This document shows, piece by piece, positions 37,977 through 50,132 of a stretch of 64,000 nt of DNA. This DNA is from Plasmodium brasilianum (taxonomy: Eukaryota; Apicomplexa; Aconoidasida; Haemosporida; Plasmodiidae), in the NCBI RefSeq assembly GCF_023973825.1, contig NC_090127.1, positions 124,001-188,000 on the forward strand, given 5' to 3'. Below the pieces are notes generated by a model. That model searched no databases and had not been told where the DNA came from. It saw only the letters and a list, made by a program, of their open reading frames with translations. Numbering within the stretch: position 1 is the first letter of the stretch; the number at the start of each line of letters is the position of its first letter. Both the position numbers and the translations under genes were made by a program.

Positions 37977-39291
37977 GTCGAAGAATAAAATTGTAAACAA
38001 ATAATTAAGGAATATGCAAATAAAGGTAAATTTATTATTTTCTAAAAATAGTAATATACTCAAAAATAATTAACTAACATCTTTATTACATTTTTCTTAA
38101 AAATATTCTATAGCAATATGTAAAAAATATATATATAATATTCAACGATGAATATATATAATAGAATACAACTTAATTGTTTAAATCAAAGGAATAAAAT
38201 ATTTTTTATTCTCTTTAAAACGTATATTCTTTTATAATTAACAAAAAGGTTCATTTACATTTAACATTATTATACAAACAATAAAATTTTTTTTTTTTTT
38301 TATGTTTCTGTGTCTTCTATTAATATTAAAATAAATATTGTAAAAACATGGAAAGAAAAATAATATTTTTCATACATATTTTCTTTTTTTAAAATAAAAT
38401 AAAAATAAGCAAAGTTTATATTTTTTCCTTTTAAATGCTAATTTTTAATTATAACTACCTTTTTTATTCCGTCATTGAAGCCATTTATATGTATTATTCC
38501 TATTTTATTAAAGAAATATATACAAGAAAATAAACAATATTATTCTTCTAAATATTTATTGCTAAACGTTAAATATTAAAGTTATATTTTTTGTTTATAG
38601 AATAATAAAATTATGTATTTCTTATCACCAGTTCACTAATTACCAGATGATATTCATCATTCAGAAACTATTAAAAGAGCAAAATTAACTTTATGAATAT
38701 ACAAAAAAATTAAACTTTTTTACATCCATTTTGTTTAATATCATAGAACATATCTAAGTTATATAGGAAACTAGGAAATGCCTTTTTTTTATTTTTTTTC
38801 GTTTATATAAAAAAACTGTAGTTTACTTCAATATATGTTACCAAAAACTAAAAACGTTTAACAATTAAAAAGACTCAAAACAAATGCAATAAATTCTGTA
38901 GTTAAAAACTAATGATAAATAAAGAAAAAAGTTAAATTAAATAAACTACACAAATTTATGAATTCATTTTCAGCATAAAAGTACACATTATATATATAGA
39001 TAAAAAAAAACATTTCGTATTTTCTACCACTTCCATATTTTTATCCCTCTGCTAATGCAGGTATAATAATATAAAAAAAGTACAAAAAATAGAAAAAACC
39101 ATATACGAATATCAAACTATAAAACCCATAGTTAATTATATATTATAAATATTGTTAGAAAAAACTCTTATATATTAACATTGGAGAACACATTGTTCAG
39201 ATTGACATGAAAATCAATACCTACAACCAGCTTCACTCATTACTTGTAAAGTTTTCGTTGTAAAGTACATCTTCATTTATGAAGACGAACT

Positions 39292-40023
39292 TCAACTTTT
39301 TTTAGGAGAGTCTTTGGGTGTTTCTTTAATTTTTGATGTTCTTAATACGTCAAGAAGGAAGTCCTCAATTGTACTTACAGTATTAGCTATCATTCCTTCT
39401 GATAGTTATATGCTCCTACCTCTTTCTAATTTGCTTATAAGACTTTTTATTGCAAGTTCGTTTTGGCACATATTCCTTTGCTTGTCATCAGTTTTTTCTT
39501 TAAATACCTTAACGGACATTTCCTCAATTACTCTTTGTTCAATCCAGAAATATTTTTGAGCTCGTTCGCAATATTCCTTTGTTAAGATACCTTCAATTAC
39601 AATTAAATCAAGACGCTTTTTCATTCTATTAATACAGCTATTTCTGGATCTCTCATCCTTAAAACTATATCCAAGGTGTTTCATAAAATAAAGAATAGGT
39701 AATTCAAGATAATCGAAGCTTATTCTTGAAAATAGTTCTCGTTTGTCTGTTTTATCTGCCTTGTGTTTGTTGAGAGGCAATAATTCCAAAAACAAAAAAT
39801 AAATTGTTGCTTGAAACTCTATATTTAGAAGTTCTATAACGTCTTCTATTACAATACCCTTCGGCAAAGGCTTATAAATTAATTTATATGGGCATTCTCC
39901 TCTGTTACGTGTTGTTATCTTTTCAATATGATCAGGGTAATTTTCTTTTACGCATTCCGCAGAGCACTTAATAAATATATGTATTCCTAAAATTTCGATT
40001 AGCAAAAATATATATATATTCAT
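39292..40023 (-). pseudogene. Array gene 13: P27/25-like, C-terminal nonsense codon
   Basis: Open from 40023 through the leader, CPYKLIYKPLPKG, NSCINRMKKRLD, EYCERAQKYFWIEQR and MCQNELAIKSL to RGRSI. There an AAA-type codon is TAA (39406-39408), just before LSEGM. After the stop the frame continues to a natural end at 39292 (DSPKKS). The N-terminal leader and the SAECVKE to CPYKL segment are nearly identical to gene 11, suggesting recent copying. A product lacking the last helix (about 37 codons) could still be made. Confidence 0.82.
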
Positions 40024-41386
40024 GTCAAACAATAAATTCAAAAAGGAAATATTATGGAATATACAAATAAAAACAAATTTATCATTTTTTAAAAATAATG
40101 AAATGCTCAAAAATAATTAAGATGTTTATTATATTTTATATAAATATTTTTACATTACTATGTAAAAAAATATATATAATGTACAGCAATGAATTTATAT
40201 AATATACTATGTAATTGCTTAGTTTTTGAAGGAAAAAAATATTTTTTATTTTTTTTCAAATGTATATTCATTTATAATTAGCTGAAAAGTTACTTTATAT
40301 ATAATAATATTATGCAAATAATTAAATGTTTTTTTTTTTGAATTTACATATATCGTACAAATAGAAACACAAATCTTGAAAAAAGTTGAAAAATATAAAT
40401 ATTTTTCTTATTATAAATTTTACTTTTTTAAAATAGAACTAAATATTTACTTGATTATTTTTTCTCTTTTTAAATTTTAATACTTATTTATTATTCCTTT
40501 TTTTTTTTTTTTGCACGATAGATGCTACCTATATGTGTTTTATTCCCATTTTACTAAACAAATATTCTGAAATATACAACCAGAACATACAATATTTTAC
40601 TGTTAAATAGTTATTCCTAAGCTTTCAATATTTTAGTTATATTTTTTGTCTATACTATAATAAAATTCGTATTACTTATTACCTATTCATTTATTACAAG
40701 GTGATACATATAATTTATAAACTATTAAAAGTGGAAATAATAACATTACAAATATACAAAAAAAATAAATTTTTTTACGTCAATTTTCTTAAATATTATA
40801 GAACATATTTAGGATAAATAAGAAACAATGTAACGCTTTGGATTTTTTGCTTTCCATATGAAATGACTATAGTTTACTTTAACGTGCGAAACAACTGAAA
40901 AGGTGTAATTAATAATTAAAAAGACTTAAATTGAAATGCAATAAATTATTAGGATAAAAACAAATCATTTATAAGGAAATATGTTTAGTTAAATAAACTA
41001 TACATATATATATATATATATATACTTATTTTCAATAAAAATTTATAAATTATATATATGAATAAAAAAAAAATATTTATTATATTTTACTACTTTTATT
41101 TTCCCCTTACTCCCCTAAAGCACGTATAATAATACAAACTGTGTACAAAAGATAGAAGAAACGATAAGAGAAAAGCACACTTTAGAACTAATAATTATTT
41201 ATATATTTAAGAACAAGTTTTAAAAAAGATTTAAATTATTAATAAAAAAAGCGTGGTGTACACTTTATGGCGTGAGACAAGGCAATTAAACTGCGGAATT
41301 AGTTTTTCTTATGAATAGTCGAATTTTAATCGTCGGGATTAATTTAGTTTGTAATGGCTTGTTTATTCTGGTTTTACGGGGAAGTC

Positions 41387-42094
41387 TTAGGATGGTACTG
41401 TTATTTTGGATGTTCTTCTTAATACATCAAGAAGAAAGTCTTCAACCGTACTTACAGTATTTTCTATCATTCCGTTTGGAAGTTTTATACTTCTTTTTTC
41501 TTCTAAAACACTTAAAAGGTTTTTTATTTCAGCTTCATTCTGACACATATCTTTTTTCTCTTCTTCAGTATTCTGATTATCTACCTTTGCAGACATTTCT
41601 TCATCTAATCTTTGTTCAATCCAAAAATATTCTTGAGCTTGTTTGCAGTATTTTTCTGTTAATGTATTTTCATTTACAATAAATCTGATACGTTTTTGTA
41701 TTCTACGAATACATTTTTTCCTGGATTCGTCATCATTTAAATGATATTCATAAATCTCTTCAAAATCTTTAAGAACATTTGAAATATTCTTAGTTTTCTC
41801 TATTTCACGAAGCATTATTTTTTTATTAGAACCATATTTTAATAAACTATACATAAAGTCAGTTGATGCATTAAACTCAACATTTCCAAGTTTCTTAACT
41901 TCTTCTCTAACATGACCATTCTCCAAATCATTATATTCATATACATACCTATAGGGCATTGGGTAATATAATAGCTCCATATCATTTTCATTAGTTGAAT
42001 TTTCTTCCTTTCTGCTTCCACTAGCGCACATATTAAGTGCGTATATAACAAAAATTTCGATTTTTACAAAGGTAAATATATTCATACTTAACAA
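41387..42094 (-). CDS. Array gene 14: P27/25-like protein, type A, short tail
   Basis: 235 aa (MLSMNIFTFVKIEIFVIYA leader, CASGS end). It follows the type A pattern (REEVKKLGNVEFNASTDFMY, KKCIRRIQKRIRF, KYCKQAQEYFWIEQR, DMCQNEAEIKNLL) and ends SKITVPS at a stop. The sequence after the stop still reads like the tail of its relatives (DFPVKPE), so this copy has lost a dispensable hydrophilic tail through a nonsense codon while keeping the whole folded core. It is the last type A gene before the switch to type B. Confidence 0.83.
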   Translation of the reverse strand: MLSMNIFTFVKIEIFVIYALNMCASGSRKEENSTNENDMELLYYPMPYRYVYEYNDLENGHVREEVKKLGNVEFNASTDFMYSLLKYGSNKKIMLREIEKTKNISNVLKDFEEIYEYHLNDDESRKKCIRRIQKRIRFIVNENTLTEKYCKQAQEYFWIEQRLDEEMSAKVDNQNTEEEKKDMCQNEAEIKNLLSVLEEKRSIKLPNGMIENTVSTVEDFLLDVLRRTSKITVPS

Positions 42095-42445
42095 TAAATT
42101 TGTTTAAGAAAAATTTGGGAATAAAAAAATAATAACTTTATTAATTTATAAAAATAAGTTAATCCTCAAATATAATGCACTTATATGTGTGTTATATTAT
42201 CTGTTCATGTTCGACATCGCAAAATGAAAAAATATATTTTATATACAACAATGAATTTATATAATAAAATATAGCTTTAATACTCTATTGTGGTTAACTA
42301 TTTTTTAACTAGTGTAAAACTTTATATTTTTTTATAATTAGCAAAAAATGTTATCTATATATAACAGTATTATATAAGTCAAAAAAAATCTTGTATTGTT
42401 CCATATCTTGTATAATTTTAATTGCTATATAATTCTTAAACATTT

Positions 42446-42712
42446 TTGAAAAAAAAAAAAAGTAAAATAAAGTAAAACAAACTAAAATAAAATAAAATAA
42501 AACAAAATAAAAGAGAATAAAACAAAATAAAAGAGAATAAAACAAAACAAAACAAAACAAAATAAAACAAAACAAAACAAAATAAAACAAAATAAAACAA
42601 AATAAAACAAAACTAAAACTAAATAAAACAAAACAAAATTAAACTAAACAAAACTAAACAAAACTAAACAAAACTAAACAAAACTAAACAAAACAAATTA
42701 AGGAAAGATAAA
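42446..42712. repeat. AAAAC/AAAAT pentamer minisatellite
   Basis: More than 250 bp of AAAAC, AAAAT and AAACT pentamers in mixed order in the spacer upstream of gene 14. It accounts for part of the longer interval to gene 15. A Phe-rich frame across it on the minus strand is low-complexity and not a gene. Confidence 0.9.
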
Positions 42713-42979
42713 ATAAAATATATTTTTTTGTTTTAAATTTTATTCTTTTTTTCTAAAAGAAAAAAGAAAGCATATATTAATTTTTTTTCTTTTTAATTTT
42801 AAATTCTTCCATATTATTATGGCATTTATACCACGATAGATACCTTATATTTTTCCTGTTTTCCGAAGTATGATCAAAAATAATAACAAAATATATAGAA
42901 TTTTTCTTTTAAAAAAATATTTCAAACTAAAAAAATTATAGCTATATTTATAGCATGATAAAATTTAGCATTAAGTAAT

Positions 42980-42989
42980 CCCCCCCCCC
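42980..42989. repeat. Run of ten C
   Basis: A C10 homopolymer in DNA that otherwise has almost no C or G runs. It lies where other spacers have short C runs before the TTACCAATTACTA-type block, so it is an expanded version of a shared motif. Confidence 0.85.
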
Positions 42990-43573
42990 TTTACCAATTA
43001 CTACGTAATACATATAGATTATAAATAATTAAAAGATGACAAAATTCCTTTATAAATACAAAAAACTTTTATTTTCTTACCTTTATTCTGTTTAATATCG
43101 TAGTACATGATTATGTTAAATATTAAAATACATAGTGTGTTGGTCTTATTTTTTTTTTTTTTTAAATTAAATAACTACAATTTAGTTCAACTTAATTTTT
43201 AAAAACGTAAAATTCAAAGATTACAAAGACTCCAAAAGAAATGCAATAAATTATTATGTAGTTGAAAAGTGTAAAGAGAAAAAAAGTTTAATTGTATACG
43301 TTACAATGCATAAATTTATTTTCCATGAAAAAGTAAAAAATATATGTATACGAACAACCAAATTAATTCAAACTTTCTATGAACTTCCATATTTTCCGTG
43401 TATCTTTAATGAAGATTTAAGAACACAAAATATTTATAAAAAAACAAAAAAATCTTAAACACTCACAATTATTTAAATATTTTTAAATATTTAGAAAAAA
43501 CTATAAATTTATTAATACAGAAATGGCTGTTTCCCCATTATGCTCAGGCGACAAAAAAAGGTGTAGAAACTGT

Positions 43574-44356
43574 TTAAACTCTATAAAAATCATCGAAATC
43601 GAATTCGCGATTAAAATTAAAATCTGAATCTACTTTTTCTGGAGACGTATCATCATCTCGATTCATTAGTAAATCTGTAGAAGGTACAACAGTTCCTTCT
43701 GCTTTTAGTAAATCTAGAAGGAATCCTCTAGCTAAACTTAGAGTAAAATGAATTATATCATCTGTTAATTTCACACCTGTACCTTTTTCATAAACACTTA
43801 TAACTCTTTTCATTTCATCATAATCATTACAAACGTTTTTTTTTTCTGGAATAGTTTTTGCCTTATCCACCTTAACTGACATTTCCTCTTCTAATCTTTC
43901 CTCTATCCAAAAATATTTCTGTATTTGTTTACAATATTCTTCTGTTATATAATCCTGACGTAGAAAGTAAAGAAGACGTCCCTTTATTCTACTAACACAA
44001 CTCTGTCTAGCATTTTCATCAATAAACCTAAATGAATACATCTCTTCAAATTTACGAACTGCATTTGTAATATGGCTCGTAAACAATATATCATAAAAAA
44101 TATTCCATTTATGTTTACTAATACGCAATAAGTAATATAGCACATCAGTAGATGCATGAAACTCTACATCTAGCCATTTCTTAATTTCTTCTCGGACGGG
44201 ACCATTCTTATAATGCTCATAATTGTATTCATAATTAACTTCTTCGGAACCTAAACTGCTTCTGATAGACTCACCTAAATATATACTTCCTGAAGCGCAC
44301 TTAATAAGTACGCATATGACGAAAATTTGAATTTGTAAAAAGATATATATATTCAT
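43574..44356 (-). CDS. Array gene 15: P27/25-like protein, type B
   Basis: Intact, 260 aa, first of the type B run. The leader MNIYIFLQIQIFVICVLIKCASG is followed by NYEYNYEHYKNGPVREEIKKWLDVEFHAS, where type A has KKLGNVEF. The central motif is EEYCKQIQKYFWIEERLEEEMS instead of IEQRVDEEM. Other Cys: SCVSRIKGRL and NVCNDYDEMKRV. The C-terminal helix reads TLSLARGFLLDLLK. The tail is long, Asp/Phe-rich and acidic (DDDTSPEKVDSDFNFNREF). Confidence 0.86.
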   Translation of the reverse strand: MNIYIFLQIQIFVICVLIKCASGSIYLGESIRSSLGSEEVNYEYNYEHYKNGPVREEIKKWLDVEFHASTDVLYYLLRISKHKWNIFYDILFTSHITNAVRKFEEMYSFRFIDENARQSCVSRIKGRLLYFLRQDYITEEYCKQIQKYFWIEERLEEEMSVKVDKAKTIPEKKNVCNDYDEMKRVISVYEKGTGVKLTDDIIHFTLSLARGFLLDLLKAEGTVVPSTDLLMNRDDDTSPEKVDSDFNFNREFDFDDFYRV

Positions 44357-45357
44357 CGTGAATAATAAATTCCTGGAGGGAACGAGTATACGGAATTAAC
44401 AGTATATAAAAATAATTTTTTATAATATTTTAAAAGTAAGCAAAAATGCAGTAAAATAATTCACTCTTCTATATGTAATATATCTTATTTATAAAATTTT
44501 TACACGAATACATACAAATAATATATCCAATATATACAGCCACAAAACTAATATAATAACATATATCTTTTTTGTTAAAAGGAATAAAATATTTTTTAAT
44601 TTGCATAAAACATAAATTCTTTTATAATTATAACTCTTCATTCACAGATATTATACTATTATATACGTCAATAGGGATAAGTCGTTTTTTAATTTCTATC
44701 TTTAGTTTTAATTGTATTTGAGTGCTTGAAATTTAAAAAAAAAATAAAATTATGTTATGCATTTTTTTAATTTTAAAAGTTAAATTCCTAATTATTATGA
44801 GTGCTATTGTTAAACTATATAGATTCCCTGTGTATATATTATTCCCGTTTTCCGTAGAAAAATATGCTCAAAAATAGAAGCGAGAAATATATAGCATTTT
44901 TCTTTTAAAAAAATATTTTTCTAGCTAGATAAATTATAACTATAATTTTTCTGCATAGTATAATAAAATTCAGCATTGGATATACCCCCCTTCAACTATT
45001 ACTAGGTAATAATATATATAGTTTATAAATAATTAAAAAACGAAAAAATTCCTTTATAAATACAAAAAACTGCAATTTGTTTGCTTCATTTTTGTATATT
45101 ATTGTAGTATATATAGCTAGGTTTATAAATAAGATATTATTGAACATTTATCTCTTTTTTTTTTTTTTTTTTTTTTTATTAAATAACTACAGTTTACTTC
45201 AACTTATATTAAAAACTCTTAAATACGTAAAATATACAATTAAAAATACTCAAAATTAAATGAAATAAATTACTATGAGCTTAAAAAATGTATAGAAAAA
45301 AAACGTTCAGTTATATAAACTACAATTTATAAATATGATTTCAATGTATGAGTACAC

Positions 45358-45388
<31 letters not shown>

Positions 45389-45611
45389 GTCAACAAAAAT
45401 AATTCATACGTTCTGTGCACTTCCACATTTTATAGGAATATTTCATAAAGACTTAATACTACAAAATATGTATAATAAGAAGGGAAAAACCTTAAACACT
45501 CACAATTACTTAAATATTTTTAAATGTGTTAGAAAAAACTATAAATTTATTTATAGAAAAATGCTGGTGTCCCCATTATGCTCAGGTGACAAAAAAAGGT
45601 GTATAATCTGT

Positions 45612-46409
45612 TCATCTTCTATTAAAACTAGGGCATCCGTGTCCACGATCAAAATCTATATTAAAATCTGGTATTTCTGGGGACGTATCATCATCTGGTT
45701 TCATTGGTAAGTCCTTAGAAGGTACAATAGTTTGTGCTTTTAGGAAATCTAAAAGGACAGCCCTAGCTATACATACGGTATGAAGTATCATATCCTCTGT
45801 TAAATGCACATTTCTATCCTTTTCATAAGTACATATAAGTCTTTTCATTTCTTCGGAATTACGACACACATTTTTTTTATCTTTGAATGTTTTTGCCTCA
45901 TCCATCTTAACTGACATTTCCTCTTCTAATCTTTCTTCTATCCAAAAATATTTCTGTACTTTTTTACAGTATTCTTCTGTTACATATTCCAAACCTAGAA
46001 AATAAAGAAGACGTCCTTTTATTCTTCTAACACATCCTTCTCTAGCACTTTCATCAATAAATCTAAATGAATATTTATCTTCAAATTCACGAACAGTATT
46101 TAAAACAATGTCAGTATTCTTTATTTTATCAAAAATATCTACTTTCTGTTTAATGAGAGGCAATAAGTGGTATAACACATCAGCAGACGCATGAAACTCT
46201 ACATCTAGCCATTTCTTAACGTCTTCTCTAGGGGGGCCATTCATATAATGTTCATATTCATATTCATACTTCTTATCTTCTGCAGTATCTGTTTTGCGAA
46301 CCTCTACCTTAGATTCATCTTCCCTCATACATCCAGCATCGCACTTAATCAGTGCGCTTAAGACGAAAATTTGCATTAGCAAAAGGGTATATATATTCAT
46401 GTCGAACAA
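45612..46409 (-). CDS. Array gene 16: P27/25-like protein, type B
   Basis: Intact, 265 aa (MFDMNIYTLL start; Met4 matches paralogs). REDVKKWLDVEFHASADVLYH, REGCVRRIKGRLLYFLG, EEYCKKVQKYFWIEERLEEEM and NVCRNSEEMKRLI. It shares the DDDTSPE acidic tail with gene 15 but ends DRGHGCPSFNRR with an extra Cys. The C-terminal helix has a further Cys (LHTVCIARAVLLDFLK), also seen in gene 17. Confidence 0.86.
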   Translation of the reverse strand: MFDMNIYTLLLMQIFVLSALIKCDAGCMREDESKVEVRKTDTAEDKKYEYEYEHYMNGPPREDVKKWLDVEFHASADVLYHLLPLIKQKVDIFDKIKNTDIVLNTVREFEDKYSFRFIDESAREGCVRRIKGRLLYFLGLEYVTEEYCKKVQKYFWIEERLEEEMSVKMDEAKTFKDKKNVCRNSEEMKRLICTYEKDRNVHLTEDMILHTVCIARAVLLDFLKAQTIVPSKDLPMKPDDDTSPEIPDFNIDFDRGHGCPSFNRR

Positions 46410-47020
46410 TAAATTTATTGAAACAAAATTAGAGAATAGGTATATAAATATATTTATTATATGCTAAATTTACGGAAATCCTTTAAAAAAATACATTCAT
46501 ATATTATATATATTTATTAAAATTCTACAGAGAAGAATAACAAAATATATTTAATACAAAGCAATGAAATTAATATAATAAAATAAAACTTTATGGTTAA
46601 AAGCGATAAAAAAAAGTTCTACTTTCCTTAAAATATATATTATTATATGCTTTAAAAGAGTATTCATTCATATATTATGTACTACTACATATGTCATAAA
46701 GATTTGTTTTTCAGTTTTTCCTTATCTTTGTTTTGTTTTAAATGTGTAAAAATAGTTGAAAAATTATGAAAAAAAAAAAAAAGAAAAATTATTTGTGTAT
46801 TTAAATTCGGTTTGTTTAAAAGAAGAAAAAAAAATGTGTGTTATAAATTTTGTTTATTCATTAAAAAAAAAAAAAAAAAAAAAAAAAATTTATTTTGTTT
46901 GTTTTAAATTTTGTTTATTTAAATAAAAAAAATATATTTACATCATTAATTTTTTTTTCTTTTTTCTTTTTAAATTTAATTTTAAATTTAAATTAATAAC
47001 TAATTTGAGTCCTCTTGTTA

Positions 47021-47380
47021 CCTTATATAGATGCTGTTTATATATATTATTTCCGTCTTCCGAAAAAAATATGCTCAAAAATAATAGCAAAATACATTAC
47101 ATTTTTCTATTAAAAAGTTACTTCTAGTTAGAAAAACTATTCCTATATTTTTCCTGCATAGTATAATTAAATTAAGTATTAATTATTTATCACCCCCTTA
47201 CCTTATATAGATGCTGTTTATATATATTATTTCCGTCTTCCGAAAAAAATATGCTCAAAAATAATAGCAAAACACATTACATTTTTCTATTAAAAAGTTA
47301 CTTCTAGTTAGAAAAACTTCCTATATTTTTTCTTCATAGTATAATTAAATTAAGTATTAATTATTTATCATCCCCCTTTA
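47021..47380. repeat. 180-bp direct duplication in a spacer
   Basis: Sequence starting CCTTATATAGATGCTGTTTA at 47021 recurs at 47201 with exactly 180-bp spacing and only a few differences. It covers the ATGCTCAAAAATAATAGC block that is present once in other spacers. It explains part of the longer 2383-bp unit between genes 16 and 17. Confidence 0.92.
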
Positions 47381-48114
47381 TATATTACTAGGTACTATAT
47401 ATAGTTTATAAAAAATGAAAAAATTCTTTTATAAATACAAAAATTCCTATTTTGTCGCTTCTTTTCTGCTTAATATCGCAGTGCATAACTATGTTTAAAA
47501 AAAAAAAATAACGGAACGTACGTCTCCTTCCTTTTTTTATTTTATTTTATTTTTTTATTAAATAACTACAAATTTACGTCAAGTTAAAAATTCTTAAAAA
47601 CGAAAAATTCAAAGATTAAAGACTAAAAAAGAAATACAATAAATTAATATGGGGTTAAATGTAACAAGAAAAAATGCTCAAATTATAAAAACTACAATGT
47701 ATAGATTTGTATTCAATTAAAAAGTACACACATATATATATATATATATATATGGACAACCAACGTAATTCAAACGTCCAATGAACCTCCTTAATGTCTG
47801 TGCATCATTTTTAATAAGGCTTTAAATACACAAAATATGTATAAAAAAAAAAAAAAAAAAAAAAAAGTGAAAAATTTTTAACTCACAATTATTTATATAT
47901 TTTAAAATGTGGTAGAAAAAACTATATATATTATTAGTAGAAAAATGGCCATGTTCTAATTATGCTCAGGTAGGTGGAAAAACAAAGTGTAAAATTCATT
48001 TATGTTTTATCAAAATCCAGTGAATCTGAATTTACCATCAAAATCAGAATCTGGTATTTGGATAGTCGTACCATCATAACGTTGTATTGGTAAAAATTTA
48101 AAACATAAAATTGC

Positions 48115-48792
48115 TTATACTTTTATTAAATCTAAAAGCACGCCCCTAGCTTTACATACTGTATGAAGGATCATATCTTCTGTTAACTGTACACTTCTAT
48201 CTTTTTCATAAATACTTACAAGAGCTTTCATTTCTTCAATATTACGACACATCTTTTTTTTCTCTTGCATTGTTTGTTCCTTATCTACCTTAACTGACAT
48301 TTCTTCTTCTAATCTTTCTTCTATCCAGAAATATTTCTGTACTTGTTTACAATATTCTTCTGTTATTTCTTTTAAACGTACAAAAAATAGAAGACGTCCT
48401 TTTATTCTTACATTACAATGCTATCTAGTATTTTCATCAATAAATCTGAATGAATACTTATTTTCAAAATTACGAAGAGTTTTTAAAACAAGGTCACTAT
48501 TATTTATTATATCAATAATATCATGTCCCTCCTCACTTAAAGGCAACAATGCGTATAACACATCAATAGACGTATGAAACTCTAGATCTAACCATTTCTT
48601 AACTTCTTCTCTAACGGGACCACCCTTATAATGATCATATTTGTATTCATACTTCTTATGACCTGGAGTTAATGTTCTTGAATCCTTTACTTTATAAGCA
48701 TCTTCATTTATACTTCCAGCAGCGCACTTAATAAGTGCGTATAAGACGAAAATTTGGATTTGTAAAACTGTAAATATATTCATATCGAACAA
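48115..48792 (-). pseudogene. Array gene 17: type B P27/25-like, single stop
   Basis: Open from 48792 (MFDMNIFTVLQIQIF leader, KCAAGS) to RFIDENTR, where TAG (48421-48423) replaces a codon that is Gln or Glu-like in relatives (ARQSC, AREGC). Downstream the same frame continues through HCNVRIKGRL, EEYCKQVQKYFWIEER, LEEEMSVKVDKEQT, KMCRNIEEMKAL and GVLLDLIKV to a stop at 48115-48117. It lacks the acidic tail of genes 15/16: tail-like sequence follows out of frame (up to about 48000). Confidence 0.84.
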
Positions 48793-50132
48793 TATAATTG
48801 CAGATGAAAATTTTGGGCATATGTATATATAAAAATAAATTTATTCTTTTCTAAAATTAGGTAAATGCTCCAAAATAAGGCGTTCATATATGTTATATTA
48901 TTTATAAATATTCTACAGTAACGGATAAAAAAATATATCTAATATACAACGATAAAATTAAAAGGGGGGAAATAAATTTTTAATTTACTTGAAATATATA
49001 TATATTCTTATTTATTATATGTTTTAGAAAAGCATTCATTTATATGCATATATAATTGTATTATCACATAAATCTATAAGAGTTATATCGTTTTTCATTT
49101 TTTCTTTTTCTTGTTTAGTTTTAATTTGTATAATAATGTTAAAAAATTTTGAAAAAAAAAAAAAAAAAAATTTTATTACTAATTTAATTTTTTTCTTTAT
49201 ATAAAAAAAAAAATAAAAATTATGGTATTAATTTTTTTCTTTTTGAAGTTAAATTCTTCATTATTATGATAGCTTTTATTCCATGATAGATGCTGCTTGT
49301 ATATATTATTCTCCTTTTCCAAAGAAAAATATCCTTAAAAATAATAGAAAAATACAGCATTCTTCCTTTAAAAAAATATTTCTATCTAGAAAAATTATAT
49401 CTATACTTTTTCTACATAGTATAATAAAATGAAGCATTAATTGGGTATCCCCTATTTACTTATTTTACTAGGTTCTATATATAATTTATAAACAATTGAA
49501 AAAGGAATGAATTCCTATACATATACAAAACATTGCAATTTTTTTACTTTTACGTTGTGTAATACGGTAGAACATAATTAATAAATATGAAATAATTGAA
49601 TATTTTATTATTTTTTTTTTATTAAATAATTACAAATTTAAGTTAAAAATTCTTAAAAACATAAAACTCACAATTAAAAAACGTTTCAAAAAAAAATTCA
49701 AAAAATTATTTAGTTAAAAAATTATGCATATAGAAAAAGAGTTCAATTATTTACACTACATATCATGTATAAATTTGTTTTCAATGAAAGCATATACATA
49801 TATATTATAAAATATATGAAAAACCAAAATAAACTAAAACGTTTTATGGACTTCATATTTTCTGCGAATCATTAATGAAGATTAAAAATAACACAAAATA
49901 TATGTATAAACAAATGAAAAAAAAAAAAAAAAAAAAAGGAAAAACTTTATAAATACCCACAATTACTATTTATATACGTTACAACATGTTAAAAAAAAAT
50001 ATAAATATATCAATAAAAAAAGGGTAATATCCCCATTATTTTGATGTCAGCGCGCAAACAAAAGTGTAAAAACTATTTAAGTTTTATAACGATCAAGGAA
50101 ATTAGGTTCACATTTATAGTATCCAATCTAGA

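Noticed and set aside
41311..41682. Plus-strand open frame opposite array gene 14, and similar plus frames opposite genes 2, 4, 6, 7, 9-13 and 20
   Set aside because: They are antisense shadows of the conserved minus-strand genes; codon-level conservation follows the minus frame.
42351..42590. Phe/Tyr/Leu-rich minus frame of 79 codons
   Set aside because: It is a translation of the AAAAC/AAAAT minisatellite, with no independent coding signal.
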